NCBI GenBank assembly: GCA_023053545.1
Contig: JAKZAN010000006.1
Location: 1,121,001 to 1,185,000 of the forward strand
Direction: 5' to 3'
DNA length: 64,000 nucleotides
Source of the DNA: Lepidurus packardi
Lineage: Eukaryota > Arthropoda > Branchiopoda > Notostraca > Triopsidae
Shown: positions 39,803 through 50,470 of the stretch, in pieces
How the letters are laid out: every line of letters starts with the position of its first letter
Position numbering within the stretch: position 1 is the first letter of the stretch
The notes under the pieces: generated by a model
The model's database searches: none
Told to the model about the DNA's origin: nothing
The model's input: only the letters and a program-made list of their open reading frames with translations
Translations under genes and position numbers: made by a program

Positions 39803-42246
39803 TTATACATAATCTTCTCCGGTGCCGAATGCTAGCAATTTGCAAAGTTTTTGTGGTAAAACTGGTTTGAAAATCTTCCCGAGATTGCAGACCAATGCTG
39901 GATTAATTTTTCGGACGTTCTCAAACCCAGTCAACCAACTGACCAACATTCCTACGACTATAGTAATATTGCAACCCAAGCAGTTGTACCATACGTAAGA
40001 TAATTGGTAAATCCCAAATACACCTTCTCCAGCGTCACGACTATGGGTAAATAAAATGTTCAAATTTTCATAAGGATGTCTTCGGGAGTATCTTACATGG
40101 CTGCGGTGGTCTCATTCATGCCTTGTTCAAAAATAGCATAGGTTTGGTTGAAATGTTTGTCGTCCGTTATCGCTTGGGTGTTGTTTAAGATTGCCATTGA
40201 GCATCCTGCAACACTTATGGTCTTTGTAACGTCTTTCAAAATTCCTTGAGCTTTCGAAAATTGGGTACCGAATCCTATCCAAAGCATAAAGGCCAGACTT
40301 GCGACTCCTCCTGCTCCAGCTCCCTACATAATTTTTTTTTTTACTTCTTGGCCTTTCTATGTTTACTTCCACTTACCAAAGCGTTACACCATGGTAGAAA
40401 CAAACCCAAATTATAAATACCAAGCAAGGGTCCATAAAATACAGCTCCAATGGCTAGCGAGGCCTGCAAAGTGATAAACGAGTTTACATGTTTTTTTTCC
40501 CTTAGAGAAAACAATTTCTCGTTACTTCAAGAATATGGTTAACGTTAGCGACGAGGAACACACAACAGAAACTAACAATGCCGTAAGATACTGCAAGTAT
40601 TTGGGAAATTGTTGCTTCGAGCCGGGGTGTATATTTGAAGTTAAAATTAGGCTTGACAAAATCTTCCAGAGTCGATGCAGCTAATGAATTCAAACCACTT
40701 GAAACAGTGCTTGAAAGGGAAAAAAACGAACATTATTTACATGATGTATGTACATGGTTATTTGATAACCTACCTCAAGGCCCCGCTGAGAATTCCGGCT
40801 ACGAAAAGGCCCGGGGCACCTGGCGTTTGACCCAGAATTTCCATCACAAAGGAGGGCAGTAACTGAGCCGATTTACTTATTTGCTTTGCACTGATGGGGT
40901 CACAATCTGCATAACGCGCGAAGAGTATCAAACCGATGTAAGCACAAAGGGTAACGAGTAATGCAGAAGCAGCCGCTTTCCACACTAACGCCCTAAACTT
41001 CTGTGTTAATCTACAAAAAGCTGTTCTTAACCAAGTCTAAAAAACCTGCGCGCTTTTTGCAAAGAGGGAACTGTTAAGTAACGCTGCACTTGTGCTTGGT
41101 TGATCCCGAAGACCGAAATGGTTCCGAAGAAAGTTCCTATCGTTAGCCCCCAAAAGGTATTGCGGACAGTAGGGTCAGGATTAAAGCTAAACTCGATGTA
41201 TAAGATAACTATTGGAATGTATAACAGATATTTTTAATTATTACTCAAAAAATTCGATTCGATCTGTTTCGACGCTTTTTTGCCAAACAAGAGCTGGTCC
41301 ACCCACATCCATAGACCCTTTAATTATCACTGCTGCTAGGGACCCAAACATGACGAATACTTGCAAAGTGTCCGTCCATAGAACGGCCTTTATTCCCCCC
41401 TATGTGCATTTTTTAAATCGGTTAAAATGGTTAAAATTGATTTTAAAAGGCTATTGATAAGTTACCAGTGTCGTGTAAAATACGCACACGACAAAGATAG
41501 CAGAAACCAAGACGTACACGTTCCCTCCCGTTACTAAGTGAAGGTCCAAACGTTACGTCATGGGAAGCGGTTAATTTACATATTTGTGTTATTTACCTTG
41601 GTTGAGGGTAATAGCAGGGGCGTATACAACCAAAGCCATATACAAGCACTATAAGAGTATATAATCCTTGTTATCGAGAACTACAAATTAATAATGTACG
41701 TTATACCATATGACTGCTGAAGAGCAAAGAACCGATAATTCGTATTATACGATGGAATCGAAGCTCTAAGTACTATTTATAAAAAAGAAGTATCAATTTT
41801 GAATCTTCCTGAAATTTTACAGATTGTATACTTGGAACACTGAAACTAGTTGTAAGTTGTAGAAGATGGGCATGTAGAATATAGCGATCACAGGCATAGT
41901 TAAAATTCCGGCGACTGTCGAAATGCAGTACATAGTCCCGAATTTATAGATTTCTAGTGGCATTCCAAGTAACGCAATACCGCTTACAAAGCTAAGTATG
42001 GGGTGAAAGTATAATGCTGAAGTACGGGAAAGTAAATGTGGGTTATATATACCTAGCAAAGAGGGACATCGCCATTGGAAATGTTCCCATAGTTTTACCA
42101 CCGAAGAGATATTCATCCGTGCTTTTGATTTTACGGTCACGGATGGCATAATAAATTCCAATTAACGCGGACACTAGCAACAATGATACACAGACAATAT
42201 AATCTGGCCAACCAAACATTCGATTCGCTATATCGGTCGCGGTCAT
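39803..42246 (-). CDS. Sodium-coupled monocarboxylate/vitamin-type transporter (SLC5 family)
   Basis: Sodium:solute symporter of the SLC5A5/6/8/12 group. Exons 5'-3': 42053-42246, 41832-41991, 41707-41772, 41597-41648, 41466-41533, 41245-41399, 41046-41186, 40774-40992, 40526-40709, 40377-40463, 40097-40323, 39803-40040; 596 residues, the usual family length. Visible family signatures: DYIVCVSLLLVSALIGIYYA (helix 1), STDEYLFGGKTMGTFPMAMS, SFVSGIALLGMPLEIYKFGT, YLELRF, YAPAITLNQVTGGN, GGIKAVLWTDTLQVFVMFG, FFDFNPDPTVRNTFW, GINQAQVQRYLTVPSLQKAR, and GALSTVSSGLNSLAAST for the late sodium-site region. The intron 40993-41045 has a weak GTTTTT donor but restores the ARRALVW consensus. Substrate cannot be assigned; insects carry many such paralogues. 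Confidence 0.88.
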
Positions 42247-43391
42247 TGTAAGAAAAGTTAACGGCTAACAAGCGAAGAAGCTGAAGACAAACTGACGTCG
42301 AGATGAAAACAGACAAGCCCTTTATGCACCTCCATAATAAGCATGTCAACATTTCTTGGTCCGGTGATTCGCGTTACAATACAGGTTGTGTTGTGAAGGG
42401 AACACAGGTAGGGATGTCCTTTTCTCAGAAGGTAACTTGTTTTCGTATTGGTGGTTGCTACGCTAGACTGCAGTACTGTACCTGATGGAGATTTTCAGCT
42501 TTAGAGATGCTTTCGTTCTGTAGGCTAAAATAGTTACGGATATCGAAGTTATTCGCGGAGTGCGGGGAATTTTTCCTTCTTTAATAGCGTAAGAACGTTG
42601 CTAGCGAAATAATGGTTCGTTGTCAATAATAACGTCCTTGGCTTAAATTTATTCGTAGCCTTAACTGGTGTGGTTAATTTGACAGAGCTAATGCCAAACA
42701 ACAACAAACAACTACACAGGAAGCAACAGAGAGAGTAAAGTAACCATTTTACATTTTATTTTCACATTATTGCGTGCTATCCTTTTTTATATTGCTTTAA
42801 ATAATTCCTTTCACCCGATGTTGGTCAATGCCCTCTTTATGGACTGGTTTTTAAACCATAAGAAAACATCAGTTTGTTCAGCATAAATATACAACCTCCA
42901 TGGCAGTGGACAACTCGTATTTCTGATAAAGATTAACAAAAGTATATTCACGATTATAGTTGGAGTGTCATCTGAATTCTCTGGTAGAGTTTAACGAACG
43001 TAAACTAAAATAAATACAATAAATACGTTCATGTATGCCCATCCCAGCAAAGCTAATGTAAATATACATTGTAAACATAGAAAGTGTCTACTGTGTGTAT
43101 CCAATTAATGACAGTAATTAATGTATCAATTAATTAATTAATGTAAAGTAATTAATTAATTATTGTAAAGTAATTAATGTATTAATGTAATTAAAGTATC
43201 CAATTAATGAAGTAATTAATGACATCAGTTCGATATACCCTAAGGTCCCTCAGCTAGGCGTTCTGTCAAATGCTTCAAGCAAACGTTAAGTGTTCAATCC
43301 TTCTCGGTATTATCGAATTGAGCACTCCTCGATTTTTTTTAATACTGAAAGGCCAAATGTATTCAAGGGCGAATTCTTTAATGTCCATAAT
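42247..43391. other. Intergenic, SLC5 promoter side and photolyase 3' side
   Basis: AT-rich, no coding signal. Its right third holds the TTAAT-rich repeat listed next. The SLC5 promoter should lie at the left end. Confidence 0.45.
43101..43224. repeat. TTAAT-rich tandem repeat
   Basis: Imperfect tandem copies of (G)TAATTAATG/TTAATTAA. The block is bounded by near-identical units, CCAATTAATGACAGTAATTA at 43101 and CCAATTAATGAAGTAATTAA near 43200. It looks like a locally expanded microsatellite-like array. Confidence 0.7.
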
Positions 43392-45705
43392 TTAGTATTG
43401 TTTGCCTGGATATTTGTAAGCTTTGGCTCCATACCGGGTCACATATGCACTGATGTCGAACTTGCGCTTGCAACCAGCGTAATTCATGAACCGGATTTTG
43501 CCGAACACTTCACGTTCAGCCCAGCCTTGGTCGTGAATACCACAAATTGACCACATACATCCTATTACCAAAGAAGAATGCTTATTCATTTCGACTTCCT
43601 TTACTTTGTCTGTTATCTACTGGTCTTACCAACATAGCCATTAGGGTCTCGTCCATCCAGGTGGTACTTATCATTGAGGTAAATTGCTATTTCCAAAGCT
43701 TCTTCAGGCGACTTCGTCCATTCCAGGATTTTTTTAGCCCAGTACATCCGCATAAAACCATGCATTTTCCCTTCTTTAACCATTTGGAGTTGAGCTGCGT
43801 TCCATAAGTCGTCATGAGTTAAGGCATCTTCCAATTGTTGCTTATTAAACAGCATACCACGCTTGTCCTTTCTTTTTAAGGAAAAATAAACAAAATATGA
43901 CGGACGTAGCAGCACAGAATGATTACTGAAGCCTTTACTTGTGATCCTCTAATGTCTTCTTGGCCCATGCACTAGCTCCGTTGATATTATCATAATTGAT
44001 ATTGTAAAAACAGAAGTTCTCTGACAGCTCCCGTCTCACAAGAGCTTCTTCCACAAAGCTGTCTACGCCTTCTTTATATTTCGACGAATACTCCTTGACG
44101 GTCAGGATGCAACGCTGAGCTGAAATTTGGCCTGAACGAAACATAATTTATTAAATGCAGCCTTTAGTATCGTAAAGCATATTGTAGTCACTACCGTAGT
44201 GAAGCCAAGGGGAAAGATTGCTCATAGCTTTCGAATTCGGATCGTTACGTTTGTCGGCATAGAATTTGAGACGCTTCTCGCAAAACTCGGCCAGAACCTG
44301 TAAACCAGAGGAAGTACCCGGCAAAGCCCAATCTACTTCAACCACTTCCATGTTCACTGTCAAACTTTTAACCGCTTCGTCCCAATCTATGGGCTAAACT
44401 TATTTGCATTAATAAAAGGCGGTGTGGGTGAGAGAGGATATCCCTACTTTAGTCCGGTCCACAGGATGCGGATGCTTGATAAGGGGAGGATACTCGGTCA
44501 AAAACTCATCCAACTGATTGTGTATCTTTTTGCGGATAGTTCGTGCACCAACTTCTTGTTTGTCGGACGCGTGCCAACAAGGAACTACGTTATGCGCATC
44601 AACCTAAACTTTTAAATTGTTTCTGAGATTCTCTGGAGAATACCGAAGTATTACTTGGCAAAAGGGGACACTGTTTGGTAACGCATTCTTGACCTTTTCG
44701 ACCCATCCAAGAGGAACCCGTAATGGAGCAAAATCTGTAATTAGAGTTCCAATTTCTAGTTTGCGAACTATTTGTGGAACTTCGATCCCTGCCTCGCCTG
44801 TTAGCAAATGAAAATTGATATCCAATTGCCGACATTCTTTCTCTACTTCTTTTAGGCCTGACACAAAATCCATTACTAAGCGATCAAACCAATACTGCGT
44901 AATTCACCTTTGATCATGAACGTATAATGTCGTATTGTCGCACCGAGGAATGTGGGCGCCAGACAGAAGCAAGCATGTAAGGGAACTTTATATTTGAGAG
45001 CGAGACGCTGTGCGAATAAGAAAGCCCAGTTATCTAACAGGAAACAAAGTTAAACCCAAAACGAGTCTCTCCGACATGGCTGAATATACCTTGCACTCTC
45101 TGATCGCGGGACATCCAGTACAAAACCCCACGTACGGAGTCCGGTACTTCCTTGCTATCCGTTAACACACGACATCGTTTTTTGTTGAAACGAAAGTGAC
45201 TTACACTCTCAGCAACCTATTTTCGTAAGAAACGACATAAGATACAGAATAAACCTCTGCCCACTAGTAAGTAAGCATTCCGAATTTTGAATTAAATAAA
45301 AATGCTTTTTAGGGTGCCATGTGCTCCTTTTCACAGATGGCGATAGCTGCTCACGCCATAAACTTCATAGTAAACAAGAGTTAAAAATGAGTGTGATTGT
45401 AAACATTAGTCATGTAGAATTTGTCTGATATTTGAGGGTAAGAACTACTTTTAAATAGAGTAACTTAGGATTCTATGACTTTCAGAATCTTCTATAGTAA
45501 ACTTACCTTACATTATATATGAAAGAAAAGTTTTCTCGTTTACTAACAACTTTTGAATTCGACTTACTTTCTCACGCTTTTCTTTCAAGCTTAAGTTTCC
45601 AGCCAGGGTCTTGAGATTCGCTCCCTGGTTGTTAGTGATAGTGTTGCACATGGTCTCCATTCCCTTCTGTTTCTTTTTGGGTGGCTCACTTTTCCTGGGC
45701 GCCAT
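43392..45705 (-). CDS. Class II CPD photolyase
   Basis: Light-driven repair of cyclobutane pyrimidine dimers using FADH-. Exons 5'-3': 45568-45705, 45090-45216, 44908-45033, 44655-44857, 44448-44603, 44195-44393, 43939-44131, 43630-43871, 43392-43561; 517 residues. The N-terminus [15 protein letters not shown] looks like a nuclear signal. The photolyase domain follows: [34 protein letters not shown]. The class II signatures are [35 protein letters not shown] and [17 protein letters not shown], then [20 protein letters not shown]. The acceptor at 44857/44858 was chosen because it restores [12 protein letters not shown]; an earlier acceptor would leave an impossible 32-nt intron. A divergent neighbour, the fucosyltransferase, starts 180 bp away. 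Confidence 0.95.
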
Positions 45706-45885
45706 GTTCGCGGTGCAACTTATGTAATCTAAACCTCTGAATGTTGTCCCACTCCCCCGCTTCTGGCTCTTACTGCAGCAAGAAAACGCGCGGGAAGATA
45801 TTACCCCATATTGTGGCCGAAGCAAACCCCGAATTTACTACAGTTTGAAAAAGACAAAAATTATTATTCAATACTTTAATGGGTG
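45706..45885. promoter_or_regulatory. Short divergent promoter between photolyase and fucosyltransferase
   Basis: 180 bp between opposed start codons. The half next to the photolyase is GC-richer (CGCGCGGGAAGAT, a possible E2F-like site near 45786-45798); the other half is AT-rich. The promoter role is inferred from geometry. Confidence 0.4.
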
Positions 45886-47022
45886 ATGAAGGATGCAACG
45901 TTAAATTCACCAAGCATGAATTATATGAAAATGGGACCACGCTGCTACCCTCGCCGCCTGCTTGTTTTGGTCGTAACTCTCTTGAGTTGCATAGCCTTCA
46001 TTAAGTTAGGAAGGAGCACAATTATTTACGAAGTATTCAACAAAACCGGAAACCAAGAGCTGAATTCTCCCTTCATCACACCGTCGTGGTCATTTTCACC
46101 CATATCAAAATTCCCGGCGAAACCATCGAACTCAGTTTCCCAATTACCGCCTAAGGGCAAGTGTCTCAAAGCTGGCGTGCTTACCATCAATGCGGGAGGC
46201 CGTTTGGGAAACTTGATGGGCGAGTACGCGACCATGTGGGCTTTAGCATACCGCGACAATTTGGAAGCTGTTATTTTGCCGCGCATGCAGCGTACATTAG
46301 CCAAATGTTTCGATGCACTCACCTTACCGGGCATCGACTCGCTTCAGCCTGTTGGTAGTGATCAGGAAATCTGTGATTACCAGTGGCATCCAATGAATCT
46401 CTGGGATTTTACTCACCTACAGAAGAAAAAACGACTTGAGTTAGCATCAGAAGGCGTTTACATCGACGGTTATCCCACCAGCGTTTCTCTCTTTCATCGC
46501 TTCAAAGATCAGATATTGCACGAGTTTAAGTTTCGGGAACAATTGGTACTCAAAGCTCAGAAACGTTTAGTAGCGTTACGTAAAGTTCGCCAAGAAGTTG
46601 CTTACGTTGGAGTCCATGTCCGGCGAACGGATTACGCCAAGTTTCTACAAGATCGCGTCAGTGGAAAGCTCGTTGACCAGCACTACGTAAACCACGCTAT
46701 GGCCCGTTTCCGTGCCAAATTCCAACAGGTGTTATTCGTGGTTGTTAGCGATGACTTGGACTGGTGTCGCTCTCATGTAGACGTCCGATTCGGAGACGTC
46801 GAGTTTGCGCAGCCCGGCTTTAAAGCGGAAGACGACTTGACCTTACTTGCTCAGTGTAATCACTCCATCATCACGTACGGAAACTTTGGGTTTTGGGCAG
46901 CGTATTTAGCTGGCGGTCAAGTGTTGCTAGCGAGCAACGTATCCTCGACACCGACAGAACTCATGAAATCTATTACTGCTGCGAATATTCCTGGCTGGAC
47001 ATTTTTGCCAGCAACTCCCTAA
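45886..47022 (+). CDS. Galactoside alpha-1,2-fucosyltransferase (GT11), intronless
   Basis: Type II Golgi enzyme adding alpha-1,2-fucose from GDP-fucose to glycans. One uninterrupted frame of 378 residues from the ATG at 45886; an in-frame ATG at 45916 is an alternative start. Short cytosolic N-terminus with PRCYPRR, signal-anchor LLVLVVTLLSCIAFIKLG at about residues 26-43, a stem of about 45 residues, then the GT11 domain. Motifs: GRLGNLMGEYATMWALAY (family motif GxLGNxMxxYA), VGVHVRRTDYAKFL (the GDP-fucose HxRRxDY motif), VSDDLDWCR, and ITYGNFGFWAAYLAGG near the end. A candidate poly(A) signal AATAAA lies at 47297-47302. All other complete genes in the window have introns, so retroposition or acquisition of an intronless copy is possible. 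Confidence 0.92.
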   Translation: MKDATLNSPSMNYMKMGPRCYPRRLLVLVVTLLSCIAFIKLGRSTIIYEVFNKTGNQELNSPFITPSWSFSPISKFPAKPSNSVSQLPPKGKCLKAGVLTINAGGRLGNLMGEYATMWALAYRDNLEAVILPRMQRTLAKCFDALTLPGIDSLQPVGSDQEICDYQWHPMNLWDFTHLQKKKRLELASEGVYIDGYPTSVSLFHRFKDQILHEFKFREQLVLKAQKRLVALRKVRQEVAYVGVHVRRTDYAKFLQDRVSGKLVDQHYVNHAMARFRAKFQQVLFVVVSDDLDWCRSHVDVRFGDVEFAQPGFKAEDDLTLLAQCNHSIITYGNFGFWAAYLAGGQVLLASNVSSTPTELMKSITAANIPGWTFLPATP

Positions 47023-47296
47023 TGCTCATTTTTTACAAGTATTTCCCCGTAGATCTGCTCTGTCTTGATGCTACCTCTGTTCGTCATGTGTAATGTTGCC
47101 TTCTTTGATGTGGAATGTTGCCAGCGTGCCTTCTTGTCACAGTCTTCCGATATGTTGAAGTAATTCACGTGTCTTGCTTATTGTAAACTGCAGTGCAAAC
47201 AGAGTTCCGCTCTCGCCTTACTGATCGCATGCTTACGTAGCAGCTAGTCTTTCGTTCTAAGCGTTGGCGAGTTCCCACGAACGACGCAAAAGCGTA

Positions 47297-47302
47297 AATA
47301 AA
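47297..47302 (+). terminator. Candidate poly(A) signal of the fucosyltransferase gene
   Basis: AATAAA 275 bp downstream of the stop at 47022 and 75 bp before the convergent CHID1 coding end. Position is plausible; no transcript evidence. Confidence 0.4.
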
Positions 47303-47376
47303 TAGGCCTGAATTGTTCCTATACTATTATGTCGGCTGATATTATTATTATTGTATTTTTTCCCCTTTTAAGCCTT

Positions 47377-48948
47377 TTACAAGAGATCAAAAAAGCAATC
47401 CAAGCCCTGACCAAGCTCCCAAATAGATATTCCTGTGCCTAGTTCAGTTGCGAGGTCAATTCTTCGCTGTATAGATAAAGGTGTCGGGAAAAATACAACT
47501 CTTCGCCCATTCAACCTGAATGCAACGTATATTTTATCATCGTAATTTCGAGGCTTTAAATAACCTCACCTGTACTCGAACCAATGCTCATGCCAGTTCG
47601 CATCCCATGTTATTTTAACCTGCGGGTAGGATTTGAGGATGTCGATGTACTGTGAGCCTACGATTGGCCCACCTCCATTAATCGTATAATCATTTCCGTA
47701 GAAATTAAGGCCTAGCAATAACTTGCTTCGAATTTTCGAACTTGATTCGGGAACTAACATTTCCACACATTGCTTTACCCATGCCAAAGGTGCATTAGGA
47801 CCTTAAAAAAAGAAAAAATCCCTACAATATCCGGTATTTTAGGAATGGTGCGCTCACCTGGGCTGGCAGCGTTTGAGTAATCGTATGTCATTAACGAAAA
47901 GTAATCTACGACGTTTGCCAGATCTTCAATATTTTTGGCCGTAATCGTTCCTGGGGCATCACTGTATATGTTATTCTTGTTTTACTTTTACGCGTGTTGG
48001 CATTAAATAAGGTTAATTTACCCGGCATATACGGGAGGAGGGATTGCAAGTATGTAGAGTAAGTTTTGTTTCTTGAAATGCTGTCCGAGGATTTTCATAA
48101 ACGGTATTACCAGATTGGCGTGTCGTCTATCAAATTGACTCCATACTTCCACTATAGCGCCATGGAATTTGTGCTTCTAAAGAGAATAGGATGTGAACGA
48201 GATGTCCAATTCATTTTATAATACTTTCAAGGTGCTTGTAATTGTTTTGGCGAGTTTGCCCGCTGCCTCGGTATTAGTAAGGGCTTTTCCCAAATCAGTC
48301 CCAGACCAAGCGTCAAACAGAACCCGTGGTACGACTAGTGATGGTCAAGATATACTTATAACGGACAAAGCTGAAAAACGAAAGTGCACTTTTAACATTC
48401 GTATTGTTTCGTTTCAAATCTGAAGTCCAGTTGTTGTCAATATCATGAAGGCCCGTCATGACATAACCCTCCCCACCAGGAGTAGGCCGCACTTGCAGCC
48501 AAACAGGGGATGTAAGACTAATTTTTTGTGCGAACCATTTTGCGGTGTCGTAGCCATGACTATTCCACTAATGAGAGAAACCATTTAATTAAACATATAC
48601 AATAATACAGGCTTACATACAGGCGTAACGTAACCAAGAATGGTGTGGTTGAAGTGTCTGAGCCTGGTATCCTTAAAATATGACTGGCATTCCTGGACAA
48701 TTCTTGATGCTGTAATGTTCTCGTCTAATAGGTTTTTTTCATAGACACTTAACTCATCAGGACCGGTCTAATACATATTAATTCGGATGGAATCTGTTAC
48801 GAGTTAGCTTTTCATAACAAAGATCTGCGATTACCTTGACCGATACATTATTCGATGAGACCTTTTTCTTTTTGCCATCCAACTTAGAAATGGTTGCGTA
48901 GACAGTAACAAAGAAAGTTGCACTAATTAGTAAGCTGAACAGTCGCAT
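47377..48948 (-). CDS. CHID1: Chitinase domain-containing protein 1
   Basis: Secreted or lysosomal GH18-fold lectin-like protein (stabilin-1 interacting chitinase-like in mammals). Exons 5'-3': 48835-48948, 48621-48767, 48390-48567, 48225-48334, 48022-48176, 47858-47961, 47570-47801, 47377-47515; 392 residues, matching the human length of 393. Signal peptide [18 protein letters not shown]. Family motifs: [35 protein letters not shown]-like [78 protein letters not shown] at the end. As in vertebrate CHID1 the strict GH18 DxxDxE catalytic motif is not present (GAIVEVW), so chitinolytic activity is doubtful. The donor GTGCAC after 48390 is weak but phase and homology (NVKIVPRVLF) require it. Confidence 0.93.
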
Positions 48949-50470
48949 GTTACAGTTTCTAAACACAAGAGCAATAAGACTCCACGAAACGTTCTAAATT
49001 TCCCGTTCGTTGTTTACGTTCTAGGATTTTTCAACAAACCGTATCAACCCACACCGGTGCACGTGACCTTTTTTCACCCTGGACTTTGCAGCGATTTACG
49101 CCATAGGGTGCTTAGCCCTGTTTTATTTGCCACAAGCCAAGGCCGTCTTCCTAAACTTCCCAAGACAGCCACGGGAGTCGTTTTATTTGACTTGACTTGG
49201 TGCTTAGTTGCCATTTTATTTGGAACGGTCAGTCGTCGTTCAACGACGACTTGGCAAGTTAGGGGAATTTAAGGAACGAGCTTTTTCTTGAAGTTCGGCT
49301 TGTCGTTGACCCGCCCCTTCGCGTTATAGAGCTTCATGTCGTGTTTTGTTCGTTTATATATAAAATGGCCTCTATTATGGAATATATTGACCTCTTCAAA
49401 ATTATGAATTTGGGCTTGTATAGTTTGGGAAATTAAACCCGATGAGCTTTGTATTAAAGTACTCTCAAAGTAATTACGGATTCTTCATTTTCATGTTCAT
49501 CAAACATTAACAACACCGGTGACACCATGGCAATATTATTTGTAGATTCCAGAAGCAACTGAATGCATTGGATTAGTAACAGTTTTATTCTCAAACTCAG
49601 AAACAAGACATGTAAACAAGACTGATGAACGTAAAAAAGGCGTGGTTAAGTTGCGCTTTGCTTAAAAGCCGTTTTTAATCCCCTTCTATCTGTCAACGAC
49701 GTCTTGCCAAGTGAAGATAAATATAGCGGCTCTAAGCATACATTTCAAAAACTTAGAAACGACCGCTTGGAACGACACTGTACAACTGAAACCCGGCTTT
49801 AGTCTGACTTTATTCATTTTAATTTCTTGTTGTTGTTTTTTTACTGATTTGGAAAAAGATTCTATGTATTTTGTGTTAACTAACTGTTGTAAACTTTCAC
49901 TTTCAAGCAGTAGCCGTAGTCGGCATGAGTCGAAAGGAAGACATACTTTTAAGACATACTTTTTTTTAGACATTAATGAAGTCGACTTCATTAATGTCTA
50001 CAAAAAATATACATTGGAAATTGAATGTTATCTTACTTGCTCCTTCGCTTGTTTTGTTCATAAGGCATTTTTTAACTAAGAAATCATAACTAAACTATAC
50101 TCAATAAATGATCATGCTAACAGGCGAAAAGCCTTTGCCAGTGTTAAATAAAAAAACGGAAAGGACGAGAAGCTCGCAACTTTTCTTGAAAACATAAACG
50201 GTCCTATGTAGAACGGTAACTTTTTTCTTCGTTTCAGTTCTTCTTGTAAGGCAAGTGGAAGTGGAAAATTTCTTCGTAGCGTAAAGAACACTGCCCCAGT
50301 GAATGTCCGGAGCTCTAAAATAGTAAATTCACTTTTTCGTGACGTCCATATCGAGAGGTGGGGAGCGTAAGAGCCTTCTCTTGGACAGAATCCGATCCCC
50401 CCCCCGCCTTAAAAAAGTACTACGTTTAAAATGCAAGAACACCCATGTATTGCATTGTATTAGTATACTA
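48949..50470. other. Intergenic region with a long palindrome
   Basis: About 1.5 kb between the CHID1 start and the TRMT11 stop. Open frames at 49057-49272 and 49711-50079 have no family resemblance and no splice support. The perfect palindrome at 49967-50000 is listed separately. Confidence 0.45.
49967..50000. repeat. 34-bp perfect palindrome
   Basis: TAGACATTAATGAAGTC (49967-49983) is followed with no spacer by its exact reverse complement (49984-50000), centred on GTC/GAC (a SalI-type GTCGAC). It is flanked by a T-run on the left and an A-run on the right. It could form a cruciform or, if transcribed, a loop-less hairpin. Confidence 0.9.

Noticed and set aside
41011..41045. 35-nt intron in the SLC5 gene
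   Set aside because: Using the acceptor 18 nt further downstream gives a 53-nt intron and the better family consensus ARRALVW.
44876..44907. 32-nt intron in the photolyase gene
   Set aside because: The acceptor at GTGTCAG/GCC gives a 50-nt intron and the conserved [12 protein letters not shown].
45706..45825. N-terminal extension of the photolyase upstream of MAPRKSE
   Set aside because: The frame is open but begins with a non-ATG codon; the ATG at 45705 with a basic nuclear-signal-like start is preferred.
49057..49272. 71-codon open frame between CHID1 and TRMT11
   Set aside because: No motif, no splice support and no conserved-looking composition.
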